Positions 1 to 9,086 of a stretch of DNA of 64,000 bases are shown piece after piece. The translations under genes were made by a program, and so were the position numbers. The notes beneath the pieces were generated by a model. It had not been told where the DNA came from. It made no database searches and worked only from the letters and a program-made list of their open reading frames with translations. The stretch's first letter is position 1. Every line of letters begins with the position of its first letter. Source of the DNA: Leifsonia sp. Leaf264 (GTDB lineage Bacteria; Actinomycetota; Actinomycetes; Actinomycetales; Microbacteriaceae); contig NZ_LMMR01000008.1 of assembly GCF_001422325.1 (NCBI RefSeq), positions 233,682-297,681 on the forward strand. The letters are read 5' to 3'.

Positions 1-2
1 CG

Positions 3-1217
3 ATGCTGGTCGATTACGGACAGTTGTCGTTGGTACAGCAGGTGGTCGAGCGACAGGGTGCCGTGCACGCTGCCGGGATGGTGCGTTACGTGCGCGCGGA
101 GTGCGAGATCGCGCCGTTCGATCTGGGGCTGCTGTTGGTGGCCCTGTATCCGCTCAACCAAGTCGTGGTCGAGGTCGGGGCGCAGGTGTTCACCGGCCTC
201 GAGGCGTTGACGGATGCCGTCGCCCGCACCCTCACCGCCACCATGGACGAGTACGCCGATGCAGACAGGGCCGCGGCCGAGGCTGTCGCCGCGCTGATGC
301 AGGCGCTCGGTGCCTCCGCACCGCCCTACAGGGATCCGACGGCGAACCTGCCGGCGCTCGGCGCCGCCCAGGGCTCTGCCCCGTCGAGTTACGGCGAGGG
401 CGAGGGGAACATCCTCAGCCAGGCCGCCGACGAGGGCGGCGACCTGCGCGAGTACCTCGAGGATCGCGCGAACCGCGCAGGCGACAGGCTCTCCAGCATC
501 ACCGGCTCCGGCTCCGGCGTCGTCGAACGCGTCGATGTGTCCTCCTATCTCGTGCCGCCCGTCGGCGCGACAAGCGAGATCGAGGAGATGCGCTGGTCGT
601 GCGGCGTGATCATCGGCGGCATCGACTGGGTCTTCGAGAAGATCTTCGGGTTCAGCTTCATAGCCGAGGTGATCATGAAGCCGTTCCGCGGCGACTGGGA
701 GGCCATCGATCGGGCTTCCATCGCGTGGGGCCACCTCGCCGACGCGAACCGCGAGATGGCCGGCAACTTCTCCGGTCTCGTCGACGGCACCAGGTTCTGG
801 GAAGGTGAAGCCGGGGATGCCTACAGGAATGCGATGGCCGCGCTGAGCGCAGCGTTGCTCGGCCTGGCCACAGCCTGCGAGTCGGCGTCGTCGATGGTCG
901 GCATGGTCGGAACCGTGTCGAAGCTGGCCGCGGCGACGATCGGCTTCGCCATCAATCAGATCTCCATCAAGCTGCTGAGGATCGCAGCGGAGGCCGCCAT
1001 CCCAGTCGCCGGCTGGATCGCCGCTGCCGCCGAGATCGCCGTGACCGTCTACCAGATCGTCGGCATCCTCCGGATGATCTATGCGGTCGTCGACGCCATC
1101 TTCGATGCGATCTACGACGCCGTCGCGGCCAGGGAGGCTCTCGTCGATGTCGCACTCATCGTGGAGGACCTCGTGGCTTACTACGTGCGTGCAGGAGCGA
1201 AGGCGGTGACGGCATGA
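3..1217 (+). CDS. Type VII secretion-type protein with YxxxD and WxG-like motifs (start possibly outside window)
   Basis: This 404-residue protein is probably exported by an ESX/type VII secretion system. The N-terminal third is helical and carries a YxxxD motif (Y84-A-D-A-D88), the C-terminal secretion signal seen in ESX substrates of the EspC/WXG100 kind. A second module holds W266-E-G and a Tyr eight residues after the Trp, like the WXG turn of WXG100 proteins. It is followed by Ala/Ile-rich helices (about 285-375) that could enter a membrane. The ATG lies two bases from the window edge, so the true start may be further upstream. Its stop overlaps the next ATG (ATGA), so it heads a co-translated unit of at least four genes. 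No enzymatic or toxin domain is recognisable. Its role, as a channel-forming or carrier protein, is inference. Confidence 0.6.
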   Translation: MLVDYGQLSLVQQVVERQGAVHAAGMVRYVRAECEIAPFDLGLLLVALYPLNQVVVEVGAQVFTGLEALTDAVARTLTATMDEYADADRAAAEAVAALMQALGASAPPYRDPTANLPALGAAQGSAPSSYGEGEGNILSQAADEGGDLREYLEDRANRAGDRLSSITGSGSGVVERVDVSSYLVPPVGATSEIEEMRWSCGVIIGGIDWVFEKIFGFSFIAEVIMKPFRGDWEAIDRASIAWGHLADANREMAGNFSGLVDGTRFWEGEAGDAYRNAMAALSAALLGLATACESASSMVGMVGTVSKLAAATIGFAINQISIKLLRIAAEAAIPVAGWIAAAAEIAVTVYQIVGILRMIYAVVDAIFDAIYDAVAAREALVDVALIVEDLVAYYVRAGAKAVTA

Positions 1218-1645
1218 CCGGCGACGCCTACGCCGACGTCACGGCACGGATGCAGACCAGGATCGACATGATCACCGGCGCGCTCGCCGAGCTTCAGCGT
1301 CAGGCGGCTGACACGCGGCCCGACAGCGACGACCGCGACGCCGAACGTGCGCGGGCCGCGAGGAGCGGGGAGCTCGGTCCGCACTGGCGCGCAGTGCAGC
1401 AGCGCATCGACCTGGGTCAGACGACCCTCGCCGACGTGATGAGCGGTGCCGACGACTCGACCGCGGCGAGAGCCCTGCGGACGAGCACCCGGCAGGGGCT
1501 GGATGCAGCTGTGGAACGCGAACGCGACCTCGCTGCCGAGGAGGAGCGCGAGAGCGTTTTCGACGAGGCCGCAGCACTGCAGGGGCGCATCGCGTCGCGC
1601 AGCGCGGACGTCCGTCGGCTGCTCCAGGAGAGGGGTCTCGCATGA
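1214..1645 (+). CDS. Small helical protein of the type VII secretion-like locus
   Basis: A 143-residue hydrophilic protein, rich in Ala, Arg, Asp and Glu, with heptad-like spacing that predicts long amphipathic helices or a coiled coil. It has no signal peptide, membrane segment or cysteine. It overlaps the preceding gene by ATGA and the following WXG100 gene by ATGA, so all three are very probably translated together. Small helical proteins encoded next to WXG100 proteins often act as partners or chaperones for secretion, but I recognise no named family here and the function is inference from context only. Confidence 0.6.
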   Translation: MTGDAYADVTARMQTRIDMITGALAELQRQAADTRPDSDDRDAERARAARSGELGPHWRAVQQRIDLGQTTLADVMSGADDSTAARALRTSTRQGLDAAVERERDLAAEEERESVFDEAAALQGRIASRSADVRRLLQERGLA

Positions 1646-1938
1646 GCGCGGGAGAACTGCGGGTCGAGTTCGACGCCGTCGCGGCGACGGCCACGCGCCT
1701 CGCCGATGCGAGTTCCGGCATCCGGGAGGAGCTCGCGGCACTCGACGGCCGGGTCGCGGGGCTACGTGCGATCTGGACGGGTGAGGCACAGGAGGCCTAC
1801 CTGCGCGCCCAGGCCGACTGGAACGGGCAGATGGCAGAGCTCACCACTCTTCTCGCCGACGCGGCGGCCGAGCTGTCCGCGGCGGAGCGGCGTTATCAGC
1901 ACGCCGAGCACGCGAACGCCTCTCGGTGGCGGCCGTGA
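1642..1938 (+). CDS. WXG100 family (ESAT-6-like) protein
   Basis: At 98 residues this has the classic WXG100 size and helix-turn-helix layout. The central W-T-G turn (about residue 39) sits between two amphipathic helices, and the C-terminal helix ends with a YxxxE motif (Y-Q-H-A-E, about residues 83-87), the export signal recognised by EccC-type ATPases of type VII systems. WXG100 proteins are exported as homo- or heterodimers. The neighbouring gene products are likely partners or cargo. It starts with ATGA overlap on the preceding stop. No EccC, EccB or mycosin gene lies in the window, so the secretion machine is either upstream or elsewhere. Confidence 0.85.
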   Translation: MSAGELRVEFDAVAATATRLADASSGIREELAALDGRVAGLRAIWTGEAQEAYLRAQADWNGQMAELTTLLADAAAELSAAERRYQHAEHANASRWRP

Positions 1939-2387
1939 TCGGCCTCCCCGCGCGCATCATGCAGGTCTCAGGCTCGGCTGACCGTGCCTTCGCGACGGCC
2001 GAGGCCGCTTTGCTCCGCCACCACTGGACGGTCAGGAAGCGTGTCACCGACGTGTCGGCCCTTTACGAGTGCGGCAGTTCGATCGGCCGGCTCACGAGTG
2101 GTTCCGGGCTCGACGTGCTGCCCGGCGCCCTGGGCCGCTTCTTCTCCCACGACTACGCGACGCTCTCGGTGAGCGACGGAGGGGATCCAGGCACGAGCGT
2201 CGTGACCATGGCGGTCTCGCGCGGCTCGTCGCAGAGCGCGGAGTTCCCCGCCGCCCTGTCCGATCTGATCGCGAGCTTCACCGAGGCTGGAGTGCTCATC
2301 TCTGCCGGATCCGACATCCCGGCGCGTACCCTCCCGGCCGACTCGTTCTGCTCCCCCGCCAACATCGCCAGGCTGCTGGCGGACTGA
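1935..2387 (+). CDS. Hypothetical protein, last gene of the WXG100 operon
   Basis: A protein of about 150 residues with alternating hydrophobic and charged segments, suggesting a compact alpha/beta fold, and no signal peptide or membrane helix. I chose the GTG at 1935 because it makes a GTGA overlap with the WXG100 stop, the coupling used throughout this window. A GTG at 1926 is also in frame. The family is not recognised. Position at the end of a secretion-substrate operon would suit an accessory or immunity-like role, but nothing in the sequence proves this. Its TGA abuts the TCA of the convergent gene to form the six-base palindrome TGATCA (2385-2390). Confidence 0.6.
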   Translation: MIGLPARIMQVSGSADRAFATAEAALLRHHWTVRKRVTDVSALYECGSSIGRLTSGSGLDVLPGALGRFFSHDYATLSVSDGGDPGTSVVTMAVSRGSSQSAEFPAALSDLIASFTEAGVLISAGSDIPARTLPADSFCSPANIARLLAD

Positions 2388-3794
2388 TCAGGCGACGCGC
2401 GTGATGTCCCCGAGCTTCCAGCGGCGGTCGAAGTACGGCTCGAGCGGACCGTAGAAACGGAAGTAGGAGAACCAGTGCCGCCCCGGTATGGTCTGCACCC
2501 AGTTCGACTCACCGGCATCCGGAGCGGTCGGACCGAAGTGGAGGTCGACCGAGCCGTCGCCGTTGTAGGTCAGGTCGGCGTCGCGTGACCCGCGATCTCC
2601 GCGCTGCTGCTCGTTGTCGATGAGGCACCGGGTGGCGACGTCGTAGACGGTGGCCGACCAGAACAGCTTGGCCGGGACGGCGGCCGGAACGTGCAGGGTG
2701 TACCGCGCTCCACCATCGAGCCAGTCGCCCGCCGCATCGGTGTAGGAACCGAGGTACGCCTGGCCGACGCCGGGGGTCTGGCTCTTCATGGCCTCCGAAA
2801 AGCTGACGGCCTCGTAGAACCAGGCAGCGCGCTCGAGGAGCTCGTCGTAGCCGTCGCCTCTCTGGGCGGGGTTCTCGAGCATGATCGCCGTGTCCCACGC
2901 TCGGTCGGGCCAGACTCGGGAACCCGCGAAGCGCTTGGCGAAGGCGTTCGCCTGTGCCATGAGCTCGCCGGCGGCGGATGCGCGCTCGAGAATGCGCACC
3001 AGGCGATCGTCCGGCGCGAACGGCTTGCCTTTCTCGATGCCGAGCTGCTTGAGCATCGCGAGGAAGAACCTGTCGCGCTCGTCGACGACCTCGGTCTGAT
3101 AGATCCCGTGCAGCCGCTCCCAGTATTCGAGGCCGCGCGGCTGGTCGCCCGACCACTCCCGGCCGTCGGGCGAGACGATGCGGGTCGGCGCGGGATTCGC
3201 CCGCTCCGCATAGGGGTAGATGCGGACCCCGGCGACCAGGGCCGCAGCCGTTTCGGGATCGGGGTCGAGCGTGCGGAACCCGAAGAAGATGTTCACGCCG
3301 CTGGACTCGAGCACCCGGTACCCGGTGTCGTCAGGAGCGGCTGTGCCCGGCGGGACGATCAGGTATCTGCCGCCTTCGCCGTGATCCGGCCCCATCTCTC
3401 CCATGGCGCCGATCTCGCGTTGCCAGAAGTCCGAGACCCCTCCAGCCGTCGGGCCGGCCGGCAGCTCGATCACGAGGGGGCCGGATGCCGCCAGGTCGAA
3501 GAAATTGAGGATGTACGGTGTCGTGGCGTTCGCCGTGATGATGCCGAGCCGATCGCGGTAGCTGACGTAACGCACGAGGTCGCTGCCGGTGGCGCCGAAG
3601 ACGTCGTAGTGGACGTGCTTCCACTGGGCGTAGGAGACCAGCGGAAGCGCCCAGAGGTACGTCTGGCAGGCCTGCTGGAAGTCGAGCTCGTCGAAGATCG
3701 TGGGGAGGTCCTGTCGACGTGGCACATCCCCGTCGAGCCGGACTCCGGCCAGGGCTGTCGGGCTGTCGTCAGGGTTGGGCGGAGTGCTCGTCAT
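2388..3794 (-). CDS. DUF1254/DUF1214 domain-containing protein
   Basis: A 468-residue protein with the two-part layout of the DUF1254-DUF1214 family. The N-terminal DUF1254 region (about residues 50-180) includes the Y-x-W-A-L-P motif near the start. The C-terminal DUF1214 region (about 350-460) ends in the typical stretch around W-V-Q-T-I-P-G-R with an F-x-R-F-Y-G-P-L-E segment. Members are widespread in bacteria and eukaryotes; their biochemical role is not settled. There is no obvious signal peptide, unlike many Gram-negative homologues. The stop abuts that of the WXG100 operon. No good Shine-Dalgarno is visible at the ATG, so the start is provisional. Confidence 0.8.
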   Translation of the reverse strand: MTSTPPNPDDSPTALAGVRLDGDVPRRQDLPTIFDELDFQQACQTYLWALPLVSYAQWKHVHYDVFGATGSDLVRYVSYRDRLGIITANATTPYILNFFDLAASGPLVIELPAGPTAGGVSDFWQREIGAMGEMGPDHGEGGRYLIVPPGTAAPDDTGYRVLESSGVNIFFGFRTLDPDPETAAALVAGVRIYPYAERANPAPTRIVSPDGREWSGDQPRGLEYWERLHGIYQTEVVDERDRFFLAMLKQLGIEKGKPFAPDDRLVRILERASAAGELMAQANAFAKRFAGSRVWPDRAWDTAIMLENPAQRGDGYDELLERAAWFYEAVSFSEAMKSQTPGVGQAYLGSYTDAAGDWLDGGARYTLHVPAAVPAKLFWSATVYDVATRCLIDNEQQRGDRGSRDADLTYNGDGSVDLHFGPTAPDAGESNWVQTIPGRHWFSYFRFYGPLEPYFDRRWKLGDITRVA

Positions 3795-3828
3795 GGGCGC
3801 CAGCCTAGGCCGAGCCGTTGACGGATCC

Positions 3829-4269
3829 TCAGCCCTCGCGGCGCGTCAGCACGAAGACCGGGATGATCCTGTCGGTCTTGGTCTGGTAGTTCGCGTAGTC
3901 GGGCCAGGCGGCCACGGAGCGCTCCCACCAGGCCGCGTACTCGTCGCCGGTGATCTCCCGGGCGTCGTAGTCGTGCTTCTCGGCGCCGTCCTGCAGCTCG
4001 ACGTGCGGGTCGGCCTTGAGGTTGAAGTACCAGACGGGGTGCTTGGGGGCGCCACCGAGCGAAGCGACGACGGCGTACTCGCCGTCGTGCTCGACGCGCA
4101 TCAGCGGCGTCTTGCGGAGCTTCCCCGACTTGGCTCCCCGGCTCGTGAGCACGATGATCGGCTTGCCGCGCATGGTGTTGGCCTCGGCCCCGCCTGACGC
4201 CTCGAACGCCTCGACCTGCTTGCGCGCGTACTCGGCGCTCCCGTGCTCGTATTCGCCTTCCAGCGGCAT
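3829..4269 (-). CDS. Deazaflavin (F420)-dependent nitroreductase family protein (Ddn-like)
   Basis: At 146 residues with the split beta-barrel signature of the Ddn/DUF385 family. The central block has the motif [15 protein letters not shown], which contacts the F420 phosphate tail in this family, followed by [17 protein letters not shown]. Characterised relatives use F420H2 to reduce quinones or nitroimidazoles and are membrane-associated. The start is supported by AGGAGA seven bases upstream of the ATG. It reads away from the sulP gene, sharing a short intergenic region with a palindrome. Its presence fits the F420 biosynthesis genes 46 kb away in the same window. The physiological substrate cannot be told from sequence. 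Confidence 0.88.
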   Translation of the reverse strand: MPLEGEYEHGSAEYARKQVEAFEASGGAEANTMRGKPIIVLTSRGAKSGKLRKTPLMRVEHDGEYAVVASLGGAPKHPVWYFNLKADPHVELQDGAEKHDYDAREITGDEYAAWWERSVAAWPDYANYQTKTDRIIPVFVLTRREG

Positions 4270-4343
4270 TCGTCGTCTCCTGTTCGTTGAACGTGCGTCA
4301 TCTCCACCCTCCCACGTCCGCCAGCCGCATCCGCCTGTTCGGT

Positions 4344-4372
4344 ACTGTCGACAGTGTTCGCAGCGTCGACAG
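4344..4372. promoter_or_regulatory. Palindrome plus repeated half-site in front of sulP-like gene
   Basis: The 12-base palindrome ACTGTCGACAGT (4344-4355) is perfect. The eight bases GTCGACAG inside it recur at 4365-4372, only eight bases before the sulP-type start codon. The arrangement resembles an operator plus an extra half-site for a dimeric repressor. No regulator is known for it, so this is inference. Confidence 0.4.
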
Positions 4373-4379
4373 GGGAACC

Positions 4380-6029
4380 ATGCAGAAGCCGCTAGCCGGT
4401 CTCAACCGCCGAAACGTCGTGCGCGAACTCACGGCCGGCGTCACGCTGCTGGCCATCGCCATCCCGCTGAACATCGGCTACGCCCAGATCGCCGGCCTGC
4501 CGCCGACGGCCGGCCTCTACGCCCTGGTGCTGCCGGCCGTCGTCTACGCGCTGACGGTGTCATCACGCCAGCTCGTCGCGTCTCCGGATGCCGCTGCCGC
4601 CGCCCTCGTGGCCTCGTCGATCGGCGGCCTCGCCGTGGCCGGCAGCGCCGACTACCTGACGCTGGCCCTCGCCCAGGCGATCCTCTGCGGGCTGATGTTC
4701 CTGGCCCTCGCCTTCTTCAAGCTGGGTTTCCTCGCGAACTTCCTGTCGAAGCCGATTCTCGTCGGGTTCGTCGGCGGTCTTGCCCTCGACATCCTGGTCA
4801 GCCAGGTCGCCAAGATGCTCGGCGTGAAGATCGACTCGGGTGGCGAATTCGTCGACAAGGTCGCCGGACTCCTCGGAGGGCTCGACACCGTGAACGGATG
4901 GTCGCTGCTCATCTCGCTCGCCGCGCTCGCCGTGCTCATCCTGGGCAAGCGATTCGCGCGGGCGGTGCCGTGGGCGCTGGTCGTGCTGATCGTCGCCACC
5001 GTCGTCGTCGTCATCGCCGACCTCGACAAGGCCGGGGTCTCGGTGCTCGGCGAGGTGCAGGCAGGCCCACCGACTCTCACCTGGCCGGTCATCGACTGGA
5101 GCACGTGGCTCGTGCTCGTGCCCTCGGCCATCGCCCTCACCTTGGTGACGACGGCAGAGGGACTGCTGGTCTCCCGCTCCTACGGTGAGAAGCGCCACTA
5201 CGACACCAGCCCCAATCGCGACCTGTTCGCCTTCGGCCTCGGCAACATCGCGGCGGGTGCCTCGGGCGGCTTCTCGGTCGGCTCGTCCACGTCGCGCACG
5301 GCGGCCATGGACCAGGCCGGCTCCCGCACCCAACTGCCGTCGCTCGTGATGGCCGTCGGAACCTTGTTGCTGCTCATATTCGGCACCGCTCTGCTCGCGG
5401 ACATCCCGTCACCCGCGATCGGCGCCATCGTCGCCTTCGCCGTCGTGCCCCTGCTCGGCATCCGCGATTTCGTCGGGCTCTGGAAGGTGGATCGGTTCGA
5501 GTTCGCCATCGGCGCCGTGTGCTTCCTCGTGACCCTGTTCATCGGCTCGATCCCCGGCATCGTCGTGGCCTTCGTGCTCGCCCTCATCAATCTCGCCAAG
5601 CGCGCAGCCAATCCGGCCATCGACGTGCTCGCCGCCGACGACAACGCGACGGACTCGCTGCTCGATCGAGCGCCGACCGGCGCCGTCACGGCCCCGGGAG
5701 TGATCGTCGTGCGGCTCGCCGCTCCCCTCTTCTTCGCGAACGGTTCGGTCTTCAGCGACGCCGTGAAGCGCGCCATCACGGCGGCGCCGGCCGGTGCGGT
5801 GCATCACCTCGTGGTGGACATGGAGGCTGTGACCGACGTCGACGTCACCGGCGCGGAGGCCTTCGCCTCACTGCGGGAGTGGCTCGCGGCCCAACACGTG
5901 GAACTCGCCTTCAGCCGCATGCGTCCCGACGCGCGCGAGCGCCTGGTGAGGCTCGCCATCCTGGAGCAGGAGCCCGTCTTCGCGACCAACCGGGCGGCCA
6001 TCGCCGCCCTCTCCGACACCGTGCACTAG
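4380..6029 (+). CDS. SulP family inorganic anion transporter with STAS domain
   Basis: A 549-residue SulP/SLC26-type permease. The membrane part (about residues 15-410) shows 10-12 hydrophobic segments and the family motif around [11 protein letters not shown] near residue 40. A cytoplasmic STAS domain follows (about 440-545), with the D-V-D-V-T-G loop that matches the anti-sigma-antagonist phosphorylation loop. These carriers move sulfate, bicarbonate or dicarboxylates, and substrate cannot be assigned here. The ATG at 4380 was chosen over an in-frame ATG at 4287 because AGGGGA precedes it and the N-terminus then matches the family. It is transcribed divergently from the Ddn-like gene. Confidence 0.9.
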   Translation: MQKPLAGLNRRNVVRELTAGVTLLAIAIPLNIGYAQIAGLPPTAGLYALVLPAVVYALTVSSRQLVASPDAAAAALVASSIGGLAVAGSADYLTLALAQAILCGLMFLALAFFKLGFLANFLSKPILVGFVGGLALDILVSQVAKMLGVKIDSGGEFVDKVAGLLGGLDTVNGWSLLISLAALAVLILGKRFARAVPWALVVLIVATVVVVIADLDKAGVSVLGEVQAGPPTLTWPVIDWSTWLVLVPSAIALTLVTTAEGLLVSRSYGEKRHYDTSPNRDLFAFGLGNIAAGASGGFSVGSSTSRTAAMDQAGSRTQLPSLVMAVGTLLLLIFGTALLADIPSPAIGAIVAFAVVPLLGIRDFVGLWKVDRFEFAIGAVCFLVTLFIGSIPGIVVAFVLALINLAKRAANPAIDVLAADDNATDSLLDRAPTGAVTAPGVIVVRLAAPLFFANGSVFSDAVKRAITAAPAGAVHHLVVDMEAVTDVDVTGAEAFASLREWLAAQHVELAFSRMRPDARERLVRLAILEQEPVFATNRAAIAALSDTVH

Positions 6030-6084
6030 CGTCGGAGAGGAGGGGTGGCGCTCGCCGAACCCTCCGACCCGATGGAGGCAACGC

Positions 6085-6756
6085 ATGGGTAGTGTCATCG
6101 GCGACATCCTTCCGCTCGCCCTGGGCGTCGCGATCAGTCCGATCCCCATCATCGCGGCCATCCTCATGCTGCTCTCGCCGAAGGCGAAGGGCACGAGCAT
6201 CGGCTTCCTGCTCGGCTGGGTGCTCGGCATCATCGTGGCCGTCGTGGTGTTCGAGCTGCTCTCCTCGATCATTCCCGCCAGCGATCCGGATGCGGCCAAG
6301 CCCGTCGCCGGAGTCATCAAGATCGTGCTCGGCCTGGGCCTGCTGTTCCTGGCCTGGCGTCAGTGGAGCTCACGGCCTCGGGCCGGTGTCGAACCCGCCC
6401 TTCCAGCCTGGATGGGCGCGATCGACACCATGACCACGGTGCGCGGCTTCATCCTCGGCTTCGTGCTCGCGGCGGTGAACCCGAAGAACCTGCTCATGGC
6501 GGCCGGTGCCGGTGTCATCATCGGAACAGCAGGCCTCGAGCTCGGCTCGATCGTCGTCGTGACGGTGATCTTCGTGATCATCGCGGCCATCTCGGTCGCG
6601 CTGCCGGTGATCGCGTACCTCCTCGCGGCTGACAGGATGGCCGCTCCCCTCGAGTCGCTGCGGACGTGGCTCGTGCACAATAACGCCACGGTGATGTCGG
6701 TGCTGCTGCTGGTGCTTGGCGTCGTGTTGATCGGCAAGGGAATCGGCAGCTTCTAA
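6085..6756 (+). CDS. GAP family (Sap/GAP-like) six-helix membrane protein
   Basis: A 223-residue integral membrane protein with about six transmembrane helices and short loops. The hallmark is an N-terminal helix of the form L-A-L-G-V-A-I-S-P-I-P-I-I and a central N-P-K-N-L motif, both typical of the GAP/Sap (sulfolipid-addressing, LysE-like) group. Mycobacterial members help deliver glycopeptidolipid or sulfolipid to the surface. Other members are uncharacterised, so the cargo here is unknown. GGAGG seven bases before the ATG supports the start. It lies 55 bases after sulP, so co-transcription is possible. The next gene, clpB, has its own promoter region. Confidence 0.82.
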   Translation: MGSVIGDILPLALGVAISPIPIIAAILMLLSPKAKGTSIGFLLGWVLGIIVAVVVFELLSSIIPASDPDAAKPVAGVIKIVLGLGLLFLAWRQWSSRPRAGVEPALPAWMGAIDTMTTVRGFILGFVLAAVNPKNLLMAAGAGVIIGTAGLELGSIVVVTVIFVIIAAISVALPVIAYLLAADRMAAPLESLRTWLVHNNATVMSVLLLVLGVVLIGKGIGSF

Positions 6757-6810
6757 CGCCCCGCCGAGCAGAGAAAGTCCTGATCGAGGCCTGATTGACG
6801 GTTCCCTCGT

Positions 6811-6856
6811 GGAATAGAACGCGCCGCGATAAAGTTGATATAAGCAGACTCAACTT
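6811..6856 (+). promoter_or_regulatory. SigH-type promoter overlapping a HAIR-like inverted repeat (clpB)
   Basis: GGAATA (6811-6816) is followed after 17 bases by GTT (6834-6836), matching the GGAAYA-N16-20-GTT pattern of the actinobacterial heat/oxidative stress sigma factor SigH. Starting at the same GTT, GTTGATA-N7-ACTCAAC (6834-6854) matches the HspR operator consensus CTTGAGT-N7-ACTCAAG at 10 of 14 positions with exact spacing. A perfect 7-base inverted repeat AAGTTGA/TCAACTT spans 6832-6856. AAGGA lies ten bases before the clpB ATG. Dual SigH/HspR control is known for clpB in other actinobacteria. Confidence 0.6.
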
Positions 6857-6871
6857 AAGGATTGGACTGCC

Positions 6872-9031
6872 ATGGCGAACATGCAGGGCGCGCCGAGCTC
6901 CCAGGAGGAGCAGAAGTCGGCGCTGGAACAGTACGGCATCGATCTCACGGCCATCGCGGCCGCGGGCAAGCTCGACCCCGTCATCGGACGGGATGCCGAG
7001 ATCCGTCGCGTCAGCCAGGTGCTGACCCGGCGCACCAAGAACAACCCCGTGCTCATCGGCGAGCCCGGGGTCGGCAAGACCGCCGTCGTCGAGGGCCTCG
7101 CCCAGCGCATCGTCGCCGGCGACGTGGCCGAGTCGCTGAAGAACAAGCGCCTGGTCTCGCTCGACATCTCGGCCCTCGTGGCCGGCGCGATGTACCGCGG
7201 CCAGTTCGAGGAGCGGTTGAAGGCCGTGCTCAAGGAGATCAACGACGCCGACGGGCAGATCATCACCTTCGTCGACGAACTGCACCTGCTCATGGGAGCC
7301 GGCGGTGGCGAAGGGTCGGTCGCGGCCTCCAACATGCTGAAGCCCATGCTGGCGCGCGGTGAACTGCGCCTCATCGGAGCCACCACCCTCAACGAGTACC
7401 GCGAGTACATCGAGAAGGACGCCGCCCTCGAGCGCCGCTTCCAGCAGGTTTACGTGGGCGAGCCGTCGGTGGAGGACACCGTGGCGATCCTGCGCGGACT
7501 GAAGGGACGCTACGAGGCCCACCACGGAGTCACCATCACGGATGCCGCCCTCGTCGCCGCGGCATCCCTCAGCAATCGCTACATCTCGGCCCGTCAGCTG
7601 CCGGACAAGGCGATCGACCTCGTCGACGAGGCCATGAGCCGGCTCAAGATGGAGATCGACTCCTCGCCCGTCGTGATCGACCAGCTCAAGCGCTCCGTCG
7701 ACCGCATGCGCATCGAGGAGCTCGCCCTCAAGAAGGAGAAGGACGACGCCTCGAAGGCACGACTCGCCAAGCTGCGGGCCGAGCTCGTCGAGAAGGAGCG
7801 CGAGCTTCTCGGCCTGGAGGAGCGCTGGGCTCGGGAGCGGGCATCCCTCAACCGCGTCGGCGACCTGAAGAAGCAGCTCGACGAGGCCCACACGGCCCGC
7901 GATCGCGCGATGCGCGAGGCCAACTACGCCGAGGCTTCGCGTCTGGAGTACACGACCATCAAGGAGCTCCAGGAGCACCTCCTCGCGGCCGAACAGGCCG
8001 AGGACGCGCCGGCCGAGGGACGCATGGTCAACGAGCAGGTGAGCGAGGAGGACATCGCCGCCGTGATTGCGGCGTGGACCGGCATCCCCGTCGGCCGTCT
8101 GCTCCAAGGTGAGACCGAGAAGCTGCTGCATCTGGAATCCGAACTGGGTCGGCGTCTCATCGGCCAGAAGCGGGCGGTGGCCGCCGTGGCTGATGCCGTC
8201 CGCCGTTCGCGTGCCGGCATCAGCGACCCCAACAGGCCGACCGGCTCCTTCCTCTTCCTCGGCCCGACCGGCGTGGGGAAGACGGAGCTCGCCAAGGCCC
8301 TGGCCGACTTCCTGTTCGACGACGAGCGCGCCATGGTGCGCATCGACATGTCGGAGTACGGCGAGAAACACAGCGTCTCGCGGCTCGTCGGCGCTCCTCC
8401 CGGCTACATCGGCTACGAGCAGGGCGGACAGCTGACCGAGGCCGTGCGCCGCCGGCCGTACTCGGTGATCCTGCTCGACGAGGTCGAGAAGGCGCATCCG
8501 GAGGTCTTCGACATCCTCCTCCAGGTGCTCGACGACGGACGCCTCACCGACGGCCAGGGCCGCACGGTCGACTTCCGCAACACCATCCTCGTGCTCACCT
8601 CGAACCTCGGATCGCAGATCCTGGTCGACCCCTCCCTCGAGTGGCCGGACAAGGAGCGCGCAGTGCAGCAGCTGGTGCGGCAGGCGTTCAAGCCCGAGTT
8701 CGTGAACCGCCTCGACGACATCGTGGTGTTCTCGGCCCTGTCGGAGGACGAGCTGGCCGAGATCGTGAACCTCTACATCGACAGGCTGTCGACACGTCTC
8801 GGCGACCGTCGCCTGCAGCTGGGGGTGACTCCGGATGCCCGAGCCTGGCTGGCCGAGCGGGGCTACGATCCCATCTACGGCGCGCGGCCGCTGCGCAGGC
8901 TCATGCAGCACGAGATCGACGACAGGCTGGCCAGGGCGCTGCTCGGCGGCGTGATCCGCGACGGCGACTCCGTCATCGTCGGGCTCTCCGACGACGGGGA
9001 ATCGCTGACGGTGGCTCGCGCCGACGGGTAG
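6872..9031 (+). CDS. clpB: ClpB-type AAA+ disaggregase lacking the N-domain
   Basis: This 719-residue hexameric chaperone threads aggregated proteins through its pore, working with DnaK. AAA-1 has Walker A at G63-T70 (GEPGVGKT) and Walker B F-V-D-E. The coiled-coil middle domain (about residues 265-400) is ClpB-like, much longer than in ClpC. AAA-2 has Walker A at G464-T471 (GPTGVGKT) and the pore motif G-Y-I-G-Y. The C-terminal domain ends at residue 719. No ClpP-docking tripeptide loop is evident. Full-length ClpB is about 850-870 residues, and here the double Clp N-domain is absent: the protein starts some 30 residues before AAA-1. The region upstream is promoter, so this is a genuine short form. 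Regulation is probably SigH plus HspR. Confidence 0.9.
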   Translation: MANMQGAPSSQEEQKSALEQYGIDLTAIAAAGKLDPVIGRDAEIRRVSQVLTRRTKNNPVLIGEPGVGKTAVVEGLAQRIVAGDVAESLKNKRLVSLDISALVAGAMYRGQFEERLKAVLKEINDADGQIITFVDELHLLMGAGGGEGSVAASNMLKPMLARGELRLIGATTLNEYREYIEKDAALERRFQQVYVGEPSVEDTVAILRGLKGRYEAHHGVTITDAALVAAASLSNRYISARQLPDKAIDLVDEAMSRLKMEIDSSPVVIDQLKRSVDRMRIEELALKKEKDDASKARLAKLRAELVEKERELLGLEERWARERASLNRVGDLKKQLDEAHTARDRAMREANYAEASRLEYTTIKELQEHLLAAEQAEDAPAEGRMVNEQVSEEDIAAVIAAWTGIPVGRLLQGETEKLLHLESELGRRLIGQKRAVAAVADAVRRSRAGISDPNRPTGSFLFLGPTGVGKTELAKALADFLFDDERAMVRIDMSEYGEKHSVSRLVGAPPGYIGYEQGGQLTEAVRRRPYSVILLDEVEKAHPEVFDILLQVLDDGRLTDGQGRTVDFRNTILVLTSNLGSQILVDPSLEWPDKERAVQQLVRQAFKPEFVNRLDDIVVFSALSEDELAEIVNLYIDRLSTRLGDRRLQLGVTPDARAWLAERGYDPIYGARPLRRLMQHEIDDRLARALLGGVIRDGDSVIVGLSDDGESLTVARADG

Positions 9032-9086
9032 CAACCGCATCCGTGCGCTCTCCGTCCGGGTCCAGGCCTTGGCGGAGGCGCGCGGG

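Noticed and set aside
2691..3821. 376-residue open frame antisense to the DUF1254 gene
   Set aside because: Same composition effect; the DUF1254 frame has clear family motifs and this one has none.
6578..9040. 820-residue open frame antisense to clpB
   Set aside because: High G/C at third codon positions leaves the opposite strand open by chance. It runs exactly opposite clpB, has no ribosome site or recognisable domain, and is rich in His, Arg and Leu as expected for antisense frames.
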